This document shows positions 1-7,821 of a stretch of 10,938 nt of DNA, piece by piece. Numbering within the stretch: position 1 is the first letter of the stretch; every line of letters starts with the position of its first letter. The stretch is from Dunaliella salina (taxonomy: Eukaryota > Chlorophyta > Chlorophyceae > Chlamydomonadales > Dunaliellaceae): assembly GCA_002284615.2 (NCBI GenBank), contig MU071131.1, positions 1 to 10,938 on the forward strand. The letters are read 5' to 3'. The notes beneath the pieces are model-generated. The model searched no databases. It was given only the letters and a program-made list of their open reading frames with translations, and was not told where the DNA came from. A program made the position numbers and the translations under genes.

Positions 1-369
1 CCACGCGCCATTACTATTACCAGTAATTATCAAGCGTCATCGGCGAAGGTACAAACCTGTACGTAGCATGTTGGTACCTTCTAGCGCTCGACAGAAGGCC
101 CTGCACCAAGCGCTCGAAGGCTGCAATCGTGCGCTCGAAGATGCGTCTAGCAGAAGTGGTTTCCCTGAGTGTAAAGTTAAAGCCCACTCTGGCATCATAG
201 GAAAAGAGGGGGCTGACGCTTGCGCTTGCACCGTAGCCCTCTCTCACACCATAGACATTGCACTTCCAGATGCCAGGGACCCTTTCCACAATTTTTATTG
301 GCTTTCATTGAAGACCTCTTCCACACAAAATGATGGCATGCACCGCTCCCACACTTTCCCGATACACTA
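1..369 (+). pseudogene. LINE copy A, part 1: RNase H domain fragment (Dualen-like non-LTR retrotransposon)
   Basis: The frame open from about 68 to 369 encodes the C-terminal half of a retroelement RNase H. It shows KVKAHSGIIGKEGAD (the His-containing last catalytic motif, usually written as VKAHSGxxGNexAD), followed by a tail ending ALPDARDPFHNFYWLSLK. Known role of the family: removal of the RNA strand after reverse transcription of the element. The N-terminal RNase H motifs and the reverse transcriptase would lie left of the window. The frame is cut at 369 by an insertion and resumes at 2244-2249: joining across one CACTA gives FPIHYLTILSDKLK in frame. So this is an old LINE later disrupted, not a host gene. 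RNase H call is strong; Dualen-like assignment rests on the domains found after the insertion. Confidence 0.8.
365..369 (+). repeat. Left target-site duplication CACTA of the insertion in LINE A
   Basis: CACTA occurs at 365-369 and again at 2244-2248, exactly where the LINE A reading frame stops and resumes. Keeping only one copy restores the frame, which supports a 5-bp target duplication. Confidence 0.75.
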
Positions 370-545
370 AGAAAAGGAAACCTATGTAGGCAGAGAAACC
401 CTCCCTACATCAATTAAAGAAAAGGGGCCACATAGGTGCGCAGACTTTACGACCCCCCCACCACAAAGTTCAGACTGAGAGAAGCACGACAAGCAGAGAA
501 AGAGGACAGGTTCAGCAACAGAGAGCAGGAAAGTATTTGAAAGAC
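370..545 (-). repeat. 3' tail region of element X (left copy)
   Basis: Read on the - strand it ends ...CTGCCTACATAGGTTTCCTTTTCT, the pyrimidine-rich tail seen on several elements here. It matches 9734-9922 over its whole length, including CCACAAAGTTCAGACTGAGAG and GGACAGGTTCAGCAACAGAGA on the + strand. Homology stops around CCAGTCTTTC (about 545 here, about 9922 there). Confidence 0.8.
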
Positions 546-1255
546 TGGAGTTCCAGACCTTCAACAACAAACAGAGTCCACAGTGTCCAACAGAGCCTTC
601 CAATCAAGGAAAGCCATGCCCAACAGTTGCGCATGGCGACTTCTGGCTGTTGGGCTGAACTGAAGCCTGCACATTTCATGCAGCTGCTGACCACAGACAG
701 AAGACTATGGAACAGCCCTGAGAACCCTTAGTAGTGCCAACATATTGCACAGTGCCTGCCATGCCTGTCGCGTGTGTTAACTTCGCTGGTTCATTTCATT
801 GCGCCATCTAGACAGGGGATAGATGGATGCTAAGGAGCACAGGGGTTATGAGTTGCTGCCCCTTCTGCTAAGGCTGCTCCCCTGCGCCTCGGCCTGCGCT
901 GCAATGAGTGCTGCGGGGCCTGAGGCTTGGTGGAATGAATTGTGGCTGGCGAGATTCCTAGAAGATTCTGTGAGATTCGAGACTGAAATGCAGAGCACCT
1001 GGCGCAATTGAATGCTGGCACTTGGATTGAGTGTACCAGGACCTTGGGAGGGGCAGATGGTAGTGGAAGGGTGTACCTGGACCCTGGGAGGGGCAGATGA
1101 ACTGGCTAGATGCTTGGGATGCTTCCTTGCTTGAGTTCATCCTGTACTACTCACCGGACGTACCCTGGATGTATGCCGGGCTCTGAGTCTGATCTTTGCT
1201 GGTGCAGGTCGTTACACTCGGGGGGAAGAATTGATTCAAAGAGGCCATAATAAGG
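546..1255. other. Middle of left element X, no recognisable gene
   Basis: Only short open frames without recognisable motifs are present. Visible structure: a 9-bp inverted repeat GCCCAACAG (618-626) / CTGTTGGGC (647-655) and a 40-bp-period duplication at 1031-1099. The stretch has no match to the right copy of X that I can see. On the 5'-inversion model it belongs to the 3', - strand part of the insertion. Confidence 0.5.
1031..1099. repeat. Two-unit tandem repeat, 40-bp period
   Basis: A 29-base unit at 1031-1059 recurs at 1071-1099 with two differences; both contain GGGAGGGGCAGATG. They are separated by the 11 bases GTAGTGGAAGG. Confidence 0.85.
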
Positions 1256-1870
1256 TTAACAAACAACCCTAACCACACAAACTAACTGCTCAGCCGAAGC
1301 CACAGGAAAAAAGGGATAAAAAGAGATAATGCTTTCAGTCTTGCTGCACACAGCAGCAGCCTCAGAAGGCCTCAAGTTTATTGACAGATGTCGGACTCTA
1401 ACGAGCCCTCCAGCTACACAAGACACTGATGACAGAGTTGCCAAGGCACAGAAGGAACAAGGAGAAGCACAAGGACACTGAGCTGCTCTCACAGGAGCTT
1501 ACAAAGCAGAACTGAGGACTTCACAGCTACCCAGAGACCCCTCTACTAACAAAGGTTTGGTGCATGGACTTGCACACACTTGCATAAGCATCTGAAAGCT
1601 TGAAGTCTGCTTGGACAGCTTGTCACTCTGGAACAGGGCATAAAGAGATACAGGTACAGTTTTCCTGGACTGTTCAGCCAGTAACTCCACATGGAGTCAC
1701 CAAAGGAAGACATGACACACCAGGTTCTGACACATGCAAGCTAGGAGTCTCCCCGAGTTCGCAGGAAAATCCGCAGAAGAAGCCTATAGTACAGGAGCTA
1801 AATGCCAATCACTCATACTCCAGCTACACGAAGCGCACGCGGATGCTCCTGCGCGTGACATGCCCGGACC
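1256..1870 (+). repeat. Element X 5' region, inverted with respect to 10240-10931
   Basis: From GGTTAACAAACAACC to about CGGATGCTC this stretch matches the reverse complement of 10240-10931 almost continuously. Shared landmarks, given as read on this strand, are AACTAACTGCTCAGCCGAAGCC, the CTGCACACAGCAGCAGCCTCAGAAG block, and TTTATTG (AATAAA on the other strand). This copy has one unit of the 25-bp motif that is tandemly repeated at 10496-10610. Homology ends abruptly at the GTTAACC side, suggesting the 5' terminus of the element there. Confidence 0.8.
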
Positions 1871-2093
1871 CCAGACCACAGGCTCCACCCTCCACTTGCC
1901 TGATACCATCCATGCCTCTGCCCGCCTTGCCATCCCCGTCACTGCCTATACCACTCCTCCAACGTTCTGCGCACGCTCCGCATCCCAGGACCAGTTGCAT
2001 TCCGCAACCTCTGCTAGCTCAAACCCCACGCTGCTGCCGCTGCTGCACGTTGCTGCGCGCCGCTGCCGCGTGGTCCACCAACCCCAGTCTTAA
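1734..2093 (+). pseudogene. Element X ORF fragment, unknown protein (left copy)
   Basis: A 119-codon open frame. Its first third aligns with the - strand frame at 10422-10129: both share QARSL..FA...AEEAY.TG.K.QSL.LQLH.AHADA. Conservation stops at about 1865, where this copy diverges into a proline/alanine-rich stretch. A second overlapping frame (from 1600, with KLxVSP, QKKP and SSYTKR) is conserved between the copies about as well, so I cannot say from two copies which frame is coding. The start codon is unknown: the conserved ATG near 1691 opens only a short frame. I do not recognise the family; a gag- or ORF1-like role is only a guess from its place downstream of the element's 5' region. 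Confidence 0.4.
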
Positions 2094-2148
2094 AGAGCTC
2101 CACCTGTGTGTGGGGGTGTGAAGCTCGGTGCCGGCGCGAGGGTTCAGC

Positions 2149-2180
2149 CGCTGCATGGACGCAGGACAGTCCATGCAGCG
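2149..2180. other. Perfect 12-bp inverted repeat (hairpin) near the right end of insertion X
   Basis: CGCTGCATGGAC (2149-2160) and GTCCATGCAGCG (2169-2180) are exact reverse complements around an 8-base loop. The structure lies 63 bases inside the right boundary of the insertion. Confidence 0.85.
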
Positions 2181-2243
2181 TTGCCCAGGGAGACCGCGTG
2201 GAGTTACCTCGCGTCGGGCTTTGCCATTGTGTCTCGCGCACCC

Positions 2244-2248
2244 CACTA
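2244..2248 (+). repeat. Right target-site duplication CACTA
   Basis: Second copy of the CACTA found at 365-369. The LINE A frame resumes directly here as Y-L-T-I-L-S-D-K-L-K. Confidence 0.75.
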
Positions 2249-3350
2249 TCTCACCATCCTGAGCGACAAACTTAAAACACACATCCACGAGAAACACAAA
2301 CTTGGCTCTGCTAACACCTCTGGCTACCACTACCAGAGATGGGAGAAGCTTAGCAATGCCACACCACTCACCACAAATGCAAACACTGAAGCTCACAACC
2401 CAATATCTCAACTTGCAAACTAGGAGATTAGCAACTCCTTCTGGAAAAATCCAAAGATTACCCTCAAACAACAAATAAATCTTGTGAAGTATCAAATGGA
2501 TACACTGTACACACAGAGGCATGCCTCCAACTTCAACTCTTCCAGTTCTGGTAGATGCCCACTCTGTGCAAATACGGACAACATTTATCACGTTCTGCTT
2601 AGGTGTACCAACACAACAATGAGTGGAATGCACACCAACAGACACCATGCGGCCCTTAGTCTCTGTAAAGAAGCCCAGCCCTGAGTAAAGGCCGGTATGG
2701 CTCATCTCTCATTAGCATGGATGGCTGCAATCATGAAAGACTTCTCAATCAAAACATACAAATCCCTGAAAACACCTCTCGAGCTATTCCAGATTGGGTT
2801 TTCCCAAATGACATTGCCTCACCTGCTTGGCACCAAAGCCGCCCTGATGCTCTTTTTGTGCGCCCTATCCTAGGCAGGCAAGCCCACCTTGATCCTTCCA
2901 AGATCCCCCCACAAGATAGAGACGTCCACCTCCTTGAACTTAAATTCTGCCCTGACACAAATCCCTTCATCACTTTATAACGTGCGCAGGCTCAACACTC
3001 CCACATCCTAAACAGACTTAAAACACGTAGCTTAAGAAACCCAAACAGAAATAACAAAGTGGCTTCGCACATCATCTCAATTGGTGTGGGTGGCACGATT
3101 TACAATGATTGTACAATTACACCTCTTATTAATTTGGGCCTGACCAAAAGCTAAATCACTAGCTTCCCAGCTTAGGGACCATGCCATCCAAAGGTCATCC
3201 ACCATCATTAAAACTAGACAAGCACTTCCTAGTTGCTTTCAGGGGGCATCCGGGAGGGGTTTTGCTAGGCGCGTGGAGGCGACTCAGGATGGAAGAAGGA
3301 GAGTCCAGGCGCTCAGGGGCATGGCAAGCAATCCTCCGGATCCCCATTAG
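2249..3350 (+). pseudogene. LINE copy A, part 2: CCHC zinc knuckle and restriction-enzyme-like endonuclease
   Basis: This continues the RNase H frame of 68-369. Domains in order: a linker with KLKTHIHEKHKLGSANTSGY; a TAG stop at 2421; a C-x2-C-x7-H-x4-C zinc knuckle (CPLCANTDNIYHVLLRC, about 2562-2612); RHHAALSL; a frameshift between about 2665 and 2717; then the endonuclease region with SRPDALFV and RDVHLLELKF. These last two fit the PD...(D/E)xK nuclease signature of C-terminal endonucleases in R2- and Dualen-type LINEs. A TAA at 2978, a frameshift near 3150 and further decay follow, ending with MASNPPDPH-stop at 3348-3350. Known role: target-DNA nicking to prime reverse transcription. Copies B and C confirm the same protein, so the frame assignments are firm. 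Non-functional. Confidence 0.85.
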
Positions 3351-3507
3351 TTTTGCCTCTTGCTCTCTCCTAGGCTAGTTTTGTCTAGTTTAGGTAGAGG
3401 GCCCCCTGGTGAGGCCTCTAACTTTTGTTAGGGGTTCTTCCCTTAATGCACGCGGACTTTGGCTTGCGTAGACTTTTCTTTTCTTTTCTTTTTCTTTATC
3501 CTTGCCG
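3351..3507 (+). repeat. LINE A 3' UTR with (CTTTT)n tail
   Basis: Aligned with the reverse complement of 6832-6700 (copy B) and with 9663-9733 (copy C). Shared landmarks: CTCCTAGGCTAG, GGTGAGGCCTCTA, CTTCCCTTAATGCACGCGG and GGCTTGCGTAGAC, followed by a CTTTT-type tail at about 3474-3500. The stretch GGGTTCTTCCCTTAATGCACGC (3432-3453) is also the 3' part of the SINE at 4283-4520. Confidence 0.8.
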
Positions 3508-4282
3508 GATTCGCACCTTCATTTTTCACATGCTCCTCATTTACCCCAATCTCATGGTCAACGCTTCTCAAATTTCAACACACTTCCCACCACGACCTTT
3601 CCATTCTCCTGATGAGGATCAAATACGACAAATTGTGGACAACATGTCTCTAGTATAAACTCCACTTCCTCACCAGGGTTTGATCCTATACATCCCATTT
3701 TTTTGAAGTATGCTTTTACCGAAGTGCGACAAACTGATGGCACGGCTTTACAACAGACTAATGTGCTCACACCCATTCTCTTTAAATTCTACCTACTCTT
3801 CAAAAGCTACCATCCTGCTGAATGGAAAATAGCCAAGATAACTCCCTTGTACAAAAAGGAATCCATTACTAATGCCGCCAATTACCGGATGCTTGCTGTC
3901 AGTGGGACCTTTTACCATTAGACCTACCTTTGCCGTCAAACAAGGCTGTCCGCTATCAATTTTACTCTTCTCTATTTATTTGAATGATATACACCTTATT
4001 TCAGAAGGAATCCCTGAAGCGCTGGAAGTGGTACACCAAACTTCACCGTTGCTCTTTTGTACGTGGATGATTCATGCCTCCTGGCCAATTCCCCGCACCG
4101 TCTCCAGGAGATGTTGAATCATTTGAAGGTTTATTCACAAAGAAAATTCCTCACTGTCAACACCCAGAAATCTAATATTGTTTGCTTTAATTCTCGAACA
4201 AACAATTTGCCTACTCTTGAACTTGACAACCAACCACTGCCGTATTCCGACAATTTTAAATATCTGGGAGTGTTCTGTGAGA
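3508..4282 (+). pseudogene. LINE copy E, part 1: reverse transcriptase (second LINE family)
   Basis: Pieces of a reverse transcriptase appear in different frames. About 3660-3900 encodes the fingers: PGFDPIHPIFLKYA, then WKIAKITPLYKKES, then NYRMLAV. About 3920-4010 encodes VKQGCPLSILLFSIYLNDI, the motif B region. From 4057 comes LYVDD (catalytic motif C), followed by LQEMLNHLKVYS, LTVNTQKSNIVCF and FKYLGV. The palm motif A (F-x-D-x3-A-[FY]-D) and about a hundred residues around it are missing between NYRMLAV and QGCPLS, so there is an internal deletion near 3905-3930. Several frameshifts are present. The element is interrupted at 4283 by a SINE. The upstream endonuclease is not recognised. 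RT call is secure; the clade is not determined. Confidence 0.85.
4276..4282 (+). repeat. Left target-site duplication of the SINE (TGTGAGA)
   Basis: TGTGAGA at 4276-4282 pairs with TGTGAAA at 4521-4527, one mismatch. Both encode the same Cys-Glu of LINE E (FCE before, CEK after), as expected for a duplicated target. Confidence 0.75.
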
Positions 4283-4520
4283 GCAAGCGTAGCTCAGCCG
4301 CTCTCCCGGAAATAATCGGGATATCAATGATCCAGTGGTAATGTATTCGAGCCCTGGTGAGTACACACACTATGTAAAAGGAACTTACACAGTAATATGT
4401 TCGAGCCCTGGTGAGTACACACGCTATGTAAAAGGAAGAGTCCGGGTGGTTGGTGAGTTCCCTAACGGGTTCTTCCCTTAATGCACGCTTAAGGGCGTAA
4501 AATCATTATCGTTATCATTA
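4283..4520 (+). mobile_element. tRNA-derived SINE inserted in LINE E
   Basis: The head reads like the 5' half of a tRNA: a 7-base acceptor strand GCAAGCG (4283-4289), T8, A9, then GCTC-AG. The A box TAGCTCAGCCG (4290-4300) fits the RNA polymerase III consensus at 10 of 11 places. A B-box-like TTCGAGCCC occurs at 4346 and again at 4400 because a 38-base block is duplicated. The tail is GGGTTCTTCCCTTAATGCACGC, shared exactly with the 3' UTR of LINE A, then a low-complexity (ATCATT/ATCGTT) end. It is flanked by TGTGARA duplications and splits a continuous LINE E frame. Known of such elements: polymerase III transcription, mobilised by a partner LINE that recognises the tail. Partner assignment here is inferred. 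Confidence 0.8.
4346..4437 (+). repeat. Duplicated B-box block within the SINE, 54-bp period
   Basis: TTCGAGCCCTGGTGAGTACACAC followed by (A/G)C-TATGTAAAAGGAA occupies 4346-4383 and 4400-4437, with one base different. The first copy has ATTCGAGCCC, the second GTTCGAGCCC; the second fits the polymerase III B box (GTTCGANNCC) better. Confidence 0.85.
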
Positions 4521-5539
4521 TGTGAAAAATCCATCAATCTGAGCAAGGCAGCTGAGGAAGCCCTCAAACCTTGTAAGGCTGGTATGGCTAGAGCACGTAC
4601 CTTCCCGCAGCACTATCAGCTCACTCATCGTCTCCATGCTAATTTGTGGCTCTTTAAGACATATGTTGTCCCTGCTGGAATGTATGCTTGTCAGATTTGG
4701 GCCACGGTTTTGAGATGATCAACCAAAAATGGCTTTTGCGGTAACTGAAATATACTTTGGGAGTTAGAACGTCCACACCTTCTTGAAGTGTCTGAAGAGG
4801 GTGTGGTGTTGAGCCCATTCAATTCAATTGGTTCCGAGCCTGCGCCCGCTTTTACAACACACCTACGCACTACAACAGTTCGCTTCTGCATAGGGTCTAT
4901 CCTTTCAAACGTTGCTCTCAACCAAGCTAATCCATCTTGTTGGACTTCACACCTACCTCTTAATAACCAAGCTTGGTACTAATGGGCTACAGCACGCCCA
5001 TCTTTTCAAAAAATTCGCTCAGGTTGTCCTCTGAATTCAAACCAGCTGATCATAGCCCTCAGGGCACAGCATCTCTCTTTCTGGCGGCAATCCTTCTTTC
5101 GGATTTCCAACCACGGGATTGCAACAGCAAAAAGTGTACTTATCATCACTGGTGTGCTCTTCCCCTAAAAAACCCTCATGTCACCTTTCCTCCTCTTTCC
5201 TTACCAAATATTTTCACCTTGTCCTCTCTACATGTCATTCGTAGCGTCGCCTGGTTTTGTTTACGAGTCCATAATCTGAAGGTCGAGCAATCGTATTTGA
5301 ATGCCAAGATTGGTCCGACTTGTCATTTCTGTAATTCTCAGGGTGCCGTTCAAGATGAACAGCATCTTCTTTCAAATATACACATTCAGAAGTTTGCAAT
5401 CTCAGGCTCAAATATGCTTGACTCTTCTCAGGACCCCTCTTCTCCCTTTCATCTCCTGTTTTTCAGGTCGCTCCTTACTTGCTTGCATTTCACCATGATA
5501 ATTCTTATGAAATGTCTTGTTTTTAAATCAACACAATAA
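4521..5539 (+). pseudogene. LINE copy E, part 2: RT thumb and C-terminal Cys/His region
   Basis: The frame resumes with CEKSINLSKAAEEALKP and continues to HRLHANLWLFKTY and PAGMYACQIWAT, ending at a TGA near 4718. This is the usual segment after the RT domain. A degraded stretch follows. From about 5140 the frame reads TYHHWCALPL, then RSVAWFCLRVHNLKVEQSYLNAK, then CHFCNSQGAVQDEQHLL, a CxxC...DExH motif typical of the C-terminus of this LINE family. The frame closes at 5537-5539. The - strand segment 5970-5595 encodes the same region, confirming the family. There is no RNase H or PD-(D/E)XK endonuclease, so this family differs from A, B and C. Non-functional. Confidence 0.8.
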
Positions 5540-5594
5540 TAAGCTTTATCCTTTCCTTCATGGAATTCTCATTTTTTTATGATCAGGCTAGCAG
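5540..5594. other. Junction between tail-to-tail LINE copies E and F
   Basis: An A/T-rich spacer (AATAATAAGCTTTATCC ... CATTTTTTTATGATCAGG) separates the 3' end of E on the + strand from the 3' end of F on the - strand. No gene is seen. Confidence 0.6.
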
Positions 5595-5970
5595 TCAGTC
5601 GTTGACTGGAGGCCTTGTAACCTTGAATACATCCTGAGCCTCGCAATATGTGTATAAAGATGCGTACGTAATGAAAAGTGATACTACCTGAGGGTGAGTG
5701 CAAGAAAAGATGACATGTTTTTCATCTTGAAGGTCATCAGTATCCTGACATAAATCACAGTTAGGGGAAGAGCCAAAATTCCAAGTTGCTGTCGCATAAC
5801 GAAGGGTGTGGACACGGAGTCTAAGGCGAGCCATGCTGCGAATGACATCTTGGGAGAGATCAAGAAACATGTACTTTGGAAGTCTAAAAGGGGAATAAGT
5901 AGCCACTGCTTTGTCTGTGGGCAGGGCGCACCATTGATGGTGTGTGAGCCGCTTGCTGTTATCTTCCCTG
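5595..5970 (-). pseudogene. LINE copy F: C-terminal fragment of the E family
   Basis: Read from about 5970 leftwards it encodes HHQWCALP, a one-base frame change near 5940-5955, then LPKYMFLDLSQDVIRSMARLRLRVHTL and CDLCQDTDDLQDEKHVIFSC. These match LINE E (HHWCALP, VIRSVAWFCLRVHNL, CHFCNSQGAVQDEQHLL). The CxxC...DExHxxFxC motif is better preserved than in E. It is truncated at its 5' side next to the microsatellite and ends at a TGA near 5595. Role in the family: probably nucleic-acid binding at the C-terminus of the LINE polyprotein (inference). Confidence 0.8.
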
Positions 5971-6029
5971 GGGTGTGAGTTGGGTGTGATGATGATGGGT
6001 GTGTGTGCTGATGGATGATGAGTTGGGTG

Positions 6030-6124
<95 letters not shown>

Positions 6125-6125
6125 N

Positions 6126-6220
<95 letters not shown>

Positions 6221-6293
6221 GGTGGGTGTGATGATGATGTGATGATCATCAGGTGTGATGATGTGTGATGGTGATGGGTAGGTGGGTGTGATG

Positions 6294-6325
<32 letters not shown>

Positions 6326-6412
6326 GATGATGATGGATGTGATGAGTTGGGTGTGATGTAGTTGATGGGTGTGAGTTGGGTGTGTGATGATGGGTGTGAG
6401 TTGGACATTGAT
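5971..6412. repeat. (ATG)n microsatellite with flanking TG/ATG minisatellite
   Basis: Pure ATG repeats run from about 6030 to 6219 with one unresolved base (N) at 6125. Both sides hold degenerate units of the kind GGGTGTGAGTTGGGTGTGATGATG. Long polyMet, polyHis or polyIle frames through it are artefacts of the repeat. The N suggests the true length is uncertain. Confidence 0.95.
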
Positions 6413-6425
6413 GTTGCCCAATGTC

Positions 6426-6832
6426 TACAAAGAAAAAGAAAAGAGAACTAAGCAGGCAGTGAAAACGTTCCCCGCATTAAATAAGGAAAAGGGGATACCT
6501 AGGGCTAAGGCACCATGTATTCCCTACACCAAGAGTAGTAAAGAAAGAAGTCAGAAGGATCTAGAGGGGCAATAGGCTCAAAAGAGCCGTGAGCACCCTC
6601 CACCACAAGATTTGAGACGGAACACGCTAAGTATGCCCAACTGCACCCCCAGGCCCTACATCGACCTCTGTGCACGCTCTGAGCAGACCAGACACATTGC
6701 AAGGTCTCAGATAGTTAGAAAAGGATTAAAAAGGAGAGGAAAGGTCTACGCAAGCCAAAGACCGCGTGCATTAAGGGAAGGTCCTCTAACTAGAAAGCTA
6801 GAGGCCTCACCAGAAGGCCTTTAGAACCTACA
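6426..6832 (-). repeat. LINE copy B 3' UTR and tail
   Basis: On the - strand it continues from the endonuclease frame with GGTGAGGCCTCTAG, CTTCCCTTAATGCACGCGG and GGCTTGCGTAGAC, as in copy A. It then goes further: CTCAAATCTTGTGGTGGAGGG, CCCCTTTTCCTTATTTAATG and CTTTTCTTTTTCTTTGTAG at the end. This last part resembles the tail of element X (CCCCTTTTCCTTAATTGATG...). It shows that different elements here share related 3' ends. No gene is seen in this stretch. Confidence 0.7.
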
Positions 6833-7495
6833 CTAGACACAGCTAGCCTGGGAGAGAGCCAGAAACATGTTCAATGGGGGATCTGAAGGATTGCTCGCCA
6901 TGCCTCTGGACGCCCGGTCTCTCCTTTTCCCATCCTCCGCCGTCGCACTCCTAGCAAACCACCTCCCATAAGCCCCCTGAGAACAAAGAGCATGTCTAGT
7001 GTTTTTGATAGTGGTTAATCTTTGGATAGTATGGTCTCTAAGCTTGGCTGCTAGTGATGTAGCTTTTTGTTTAGTAGGGCCCAGACCTATGTGGGGTGTG
7101 ATTATATACTCATTGTGAATGGTACCGGCCGCACCAATTAAGATGATTTGTAAAGCCACTTCGTTATTCCTGTTTGGATTTCTTGAGCTGCGGGTTTTGA
7201 GTCTGGTTACGGCTTGAGAATGTTGGATCACTGCACGTTCAAGAGTGATGAAGGGATTTGTGTCAAGACAGAATGTTAGTTCAACAAGATGCATGTCCCT
7301 GTCTTGAGAAGGGATCTTGGAAGGATCAAGGTGAGTTTGTCTATGTGGAAGAAGGCGCACAGAGATGGCATCAGGGCGCCGGACAGGGGAGCCAGTACCA
7401 TCAGGGAAAACCCAGTCTGGAATTGCTCTTGATATGTTTCCAGGGACTTGTATACCCCTGATCCAGGAGTCTCTCGTTACTGCAGCCATCTGCAC
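6833..7495 (-). pseudogene. LINE copy B, 3' coding part: restriction-enzyme-like endonuclease, 220 open codons
   Basis: This is the best preserved endonuclease segment in the window. Order: SRAIPDWVFPDG; RPDAISV (the PD of the nuclease core); RDMHLVELTF (the E; the usual K of E-x-K is T here, where copy A has ELKF); RLKTRSSRNPNRNN; GTIHNEYIITPHI; KQKATSLAAKLRDHTIQRLTTIKNTRHAL; and the basic Gly/Arg-rich end MASNPSDP, running on past the stop used in copies A and C. The start is not a real start: the frame opens next to the hAT insertion at 7496 with GTG. A one-base frame change near 7450-7470 separates it from upstream coding sequence (DGCSNERLLDQG). It is a LINE remnant, though the long open frame suggests a young copy. 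Confidence 0.85.
7488..7495. repeat. Left 8-bp target-site duplication of the hAT element (ATCTGCAC)
   Basis: ATCTGCAC directly precedes CAGTGTTTCTCATA and is repeated exactly at 8906-8913, directly after the other terminus. Eight-base duplications are diagnostic of hAT transposons. Confidence 0.95.
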
Positions 7496-7509
7496 CAGTG
7501 TTTCTCATA
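7496..7509 (+). repeat. hAT left terminal inverted repeat
   Basis: CAGTGTTTCTCATA, exact inverse of 8892-8905. Confidence 0.95.
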
Positions 7510-7592
7510 AGGTTTTGGGGTGTGTAGCAAATTGGCTACACAGGGTGCTCCTGCCAGAAAACAGTGTAGCAAGGCCCAAAAAATTTGGCTGC

Positions 7593-7606
7593 GCCAAAAT
7601 TTTGGC
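7593..7606. repeat. 14-bp perfect palindrome in the left part of the hAT element
   Basis: GCCAAAATTTTGGC is its own reverse complement; it lies about 100 bases inside the left terminus. The nearby AAATTTGGCTGC adds a partial third arm. Confidence 0.85.
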
Positions 7607-7821
7607 AAGTCCTTTTTTTATCATAATTACAAGTAACGACATAATAAGTAAACAAGGAGACCATCGTTGTCATCCACTCTGTGGACAATCCCTCTCATGT
7701 CTCTCCCTCCCAATCCCTTTCGTGTCTCTGGTCCTCCCCCCTGTCAAATTAGACAAATGAAGCTGCTATCCAAAGTGAAGAAGACCCAACCATGCAAAGT
7801 CAAGCAATCCTTTTCAGTTTC

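Larger units (their letters stand above)
370..2243 (-). mobile_element. Element X, left copy: 1.87 kb insertion in LINE A, apparently 5'-inverted
   Basis: The insertion is bounded by CACTA duplications and interrupts the LINE A frame. Its left end (370-545) is an A/G-rich tail sequence that matches 9734-9922 in the same orientation. Its right part (1256-1870) matches 10240-10931 in the opposite orientation. In the right copy both parts point the same way (- strand), so in this copy the 5' part is flipped relative to the 3' tail. That is the structure produced by twin priming during LINE insertion, with the element's 5' end (near 1256) lying inside the insertion. The 5-bp duplication is short for a LINE, so an LTR-type or other class is not excluded. 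No reverse transcriptase is visible in it; it may be non-autonomous. Confidence 0.65.

Noticed and set aside
823..1140. Short open frames around 823-1011 (+) and 958-1140 (-)
   Set aside because: No recognisable motif, no match to the other copy, and they overlap the 40-bp tandem duplication.
1195..1265. Primer binding site of an LTR retrotransposon (TGGTGCAGGTCG or TGGCCTCTTTGAATC on either strand)
   Set aside because: Neither matches the 3' end expected of a tRNA (no T-loop sequence at the right distance), and no paired LTR was found in direct orientation.
370..2243. Helitron ending with a hairpin
   Set aside because: The hairpin at 2149-2180 is too far from the edge, no CTRR end is present, and a target duplication exists, which Helitrons do not make.
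4283..4360. A genuine tRNA gene
   Set aside because: Only the 5' half and a displaced B box are tRNA-like; there is no 3' acceptor strand pairing with GCAAGCG, and target duplications mark it as a SINE.
5999..6421. Long open frames encoding polyMet, polyHis or polyIle, up to 245 codons
   Set aside because: They are readings of the ATG microsatellite in three frames; the only real coding trace in the area is LINE F, entered from another frame.
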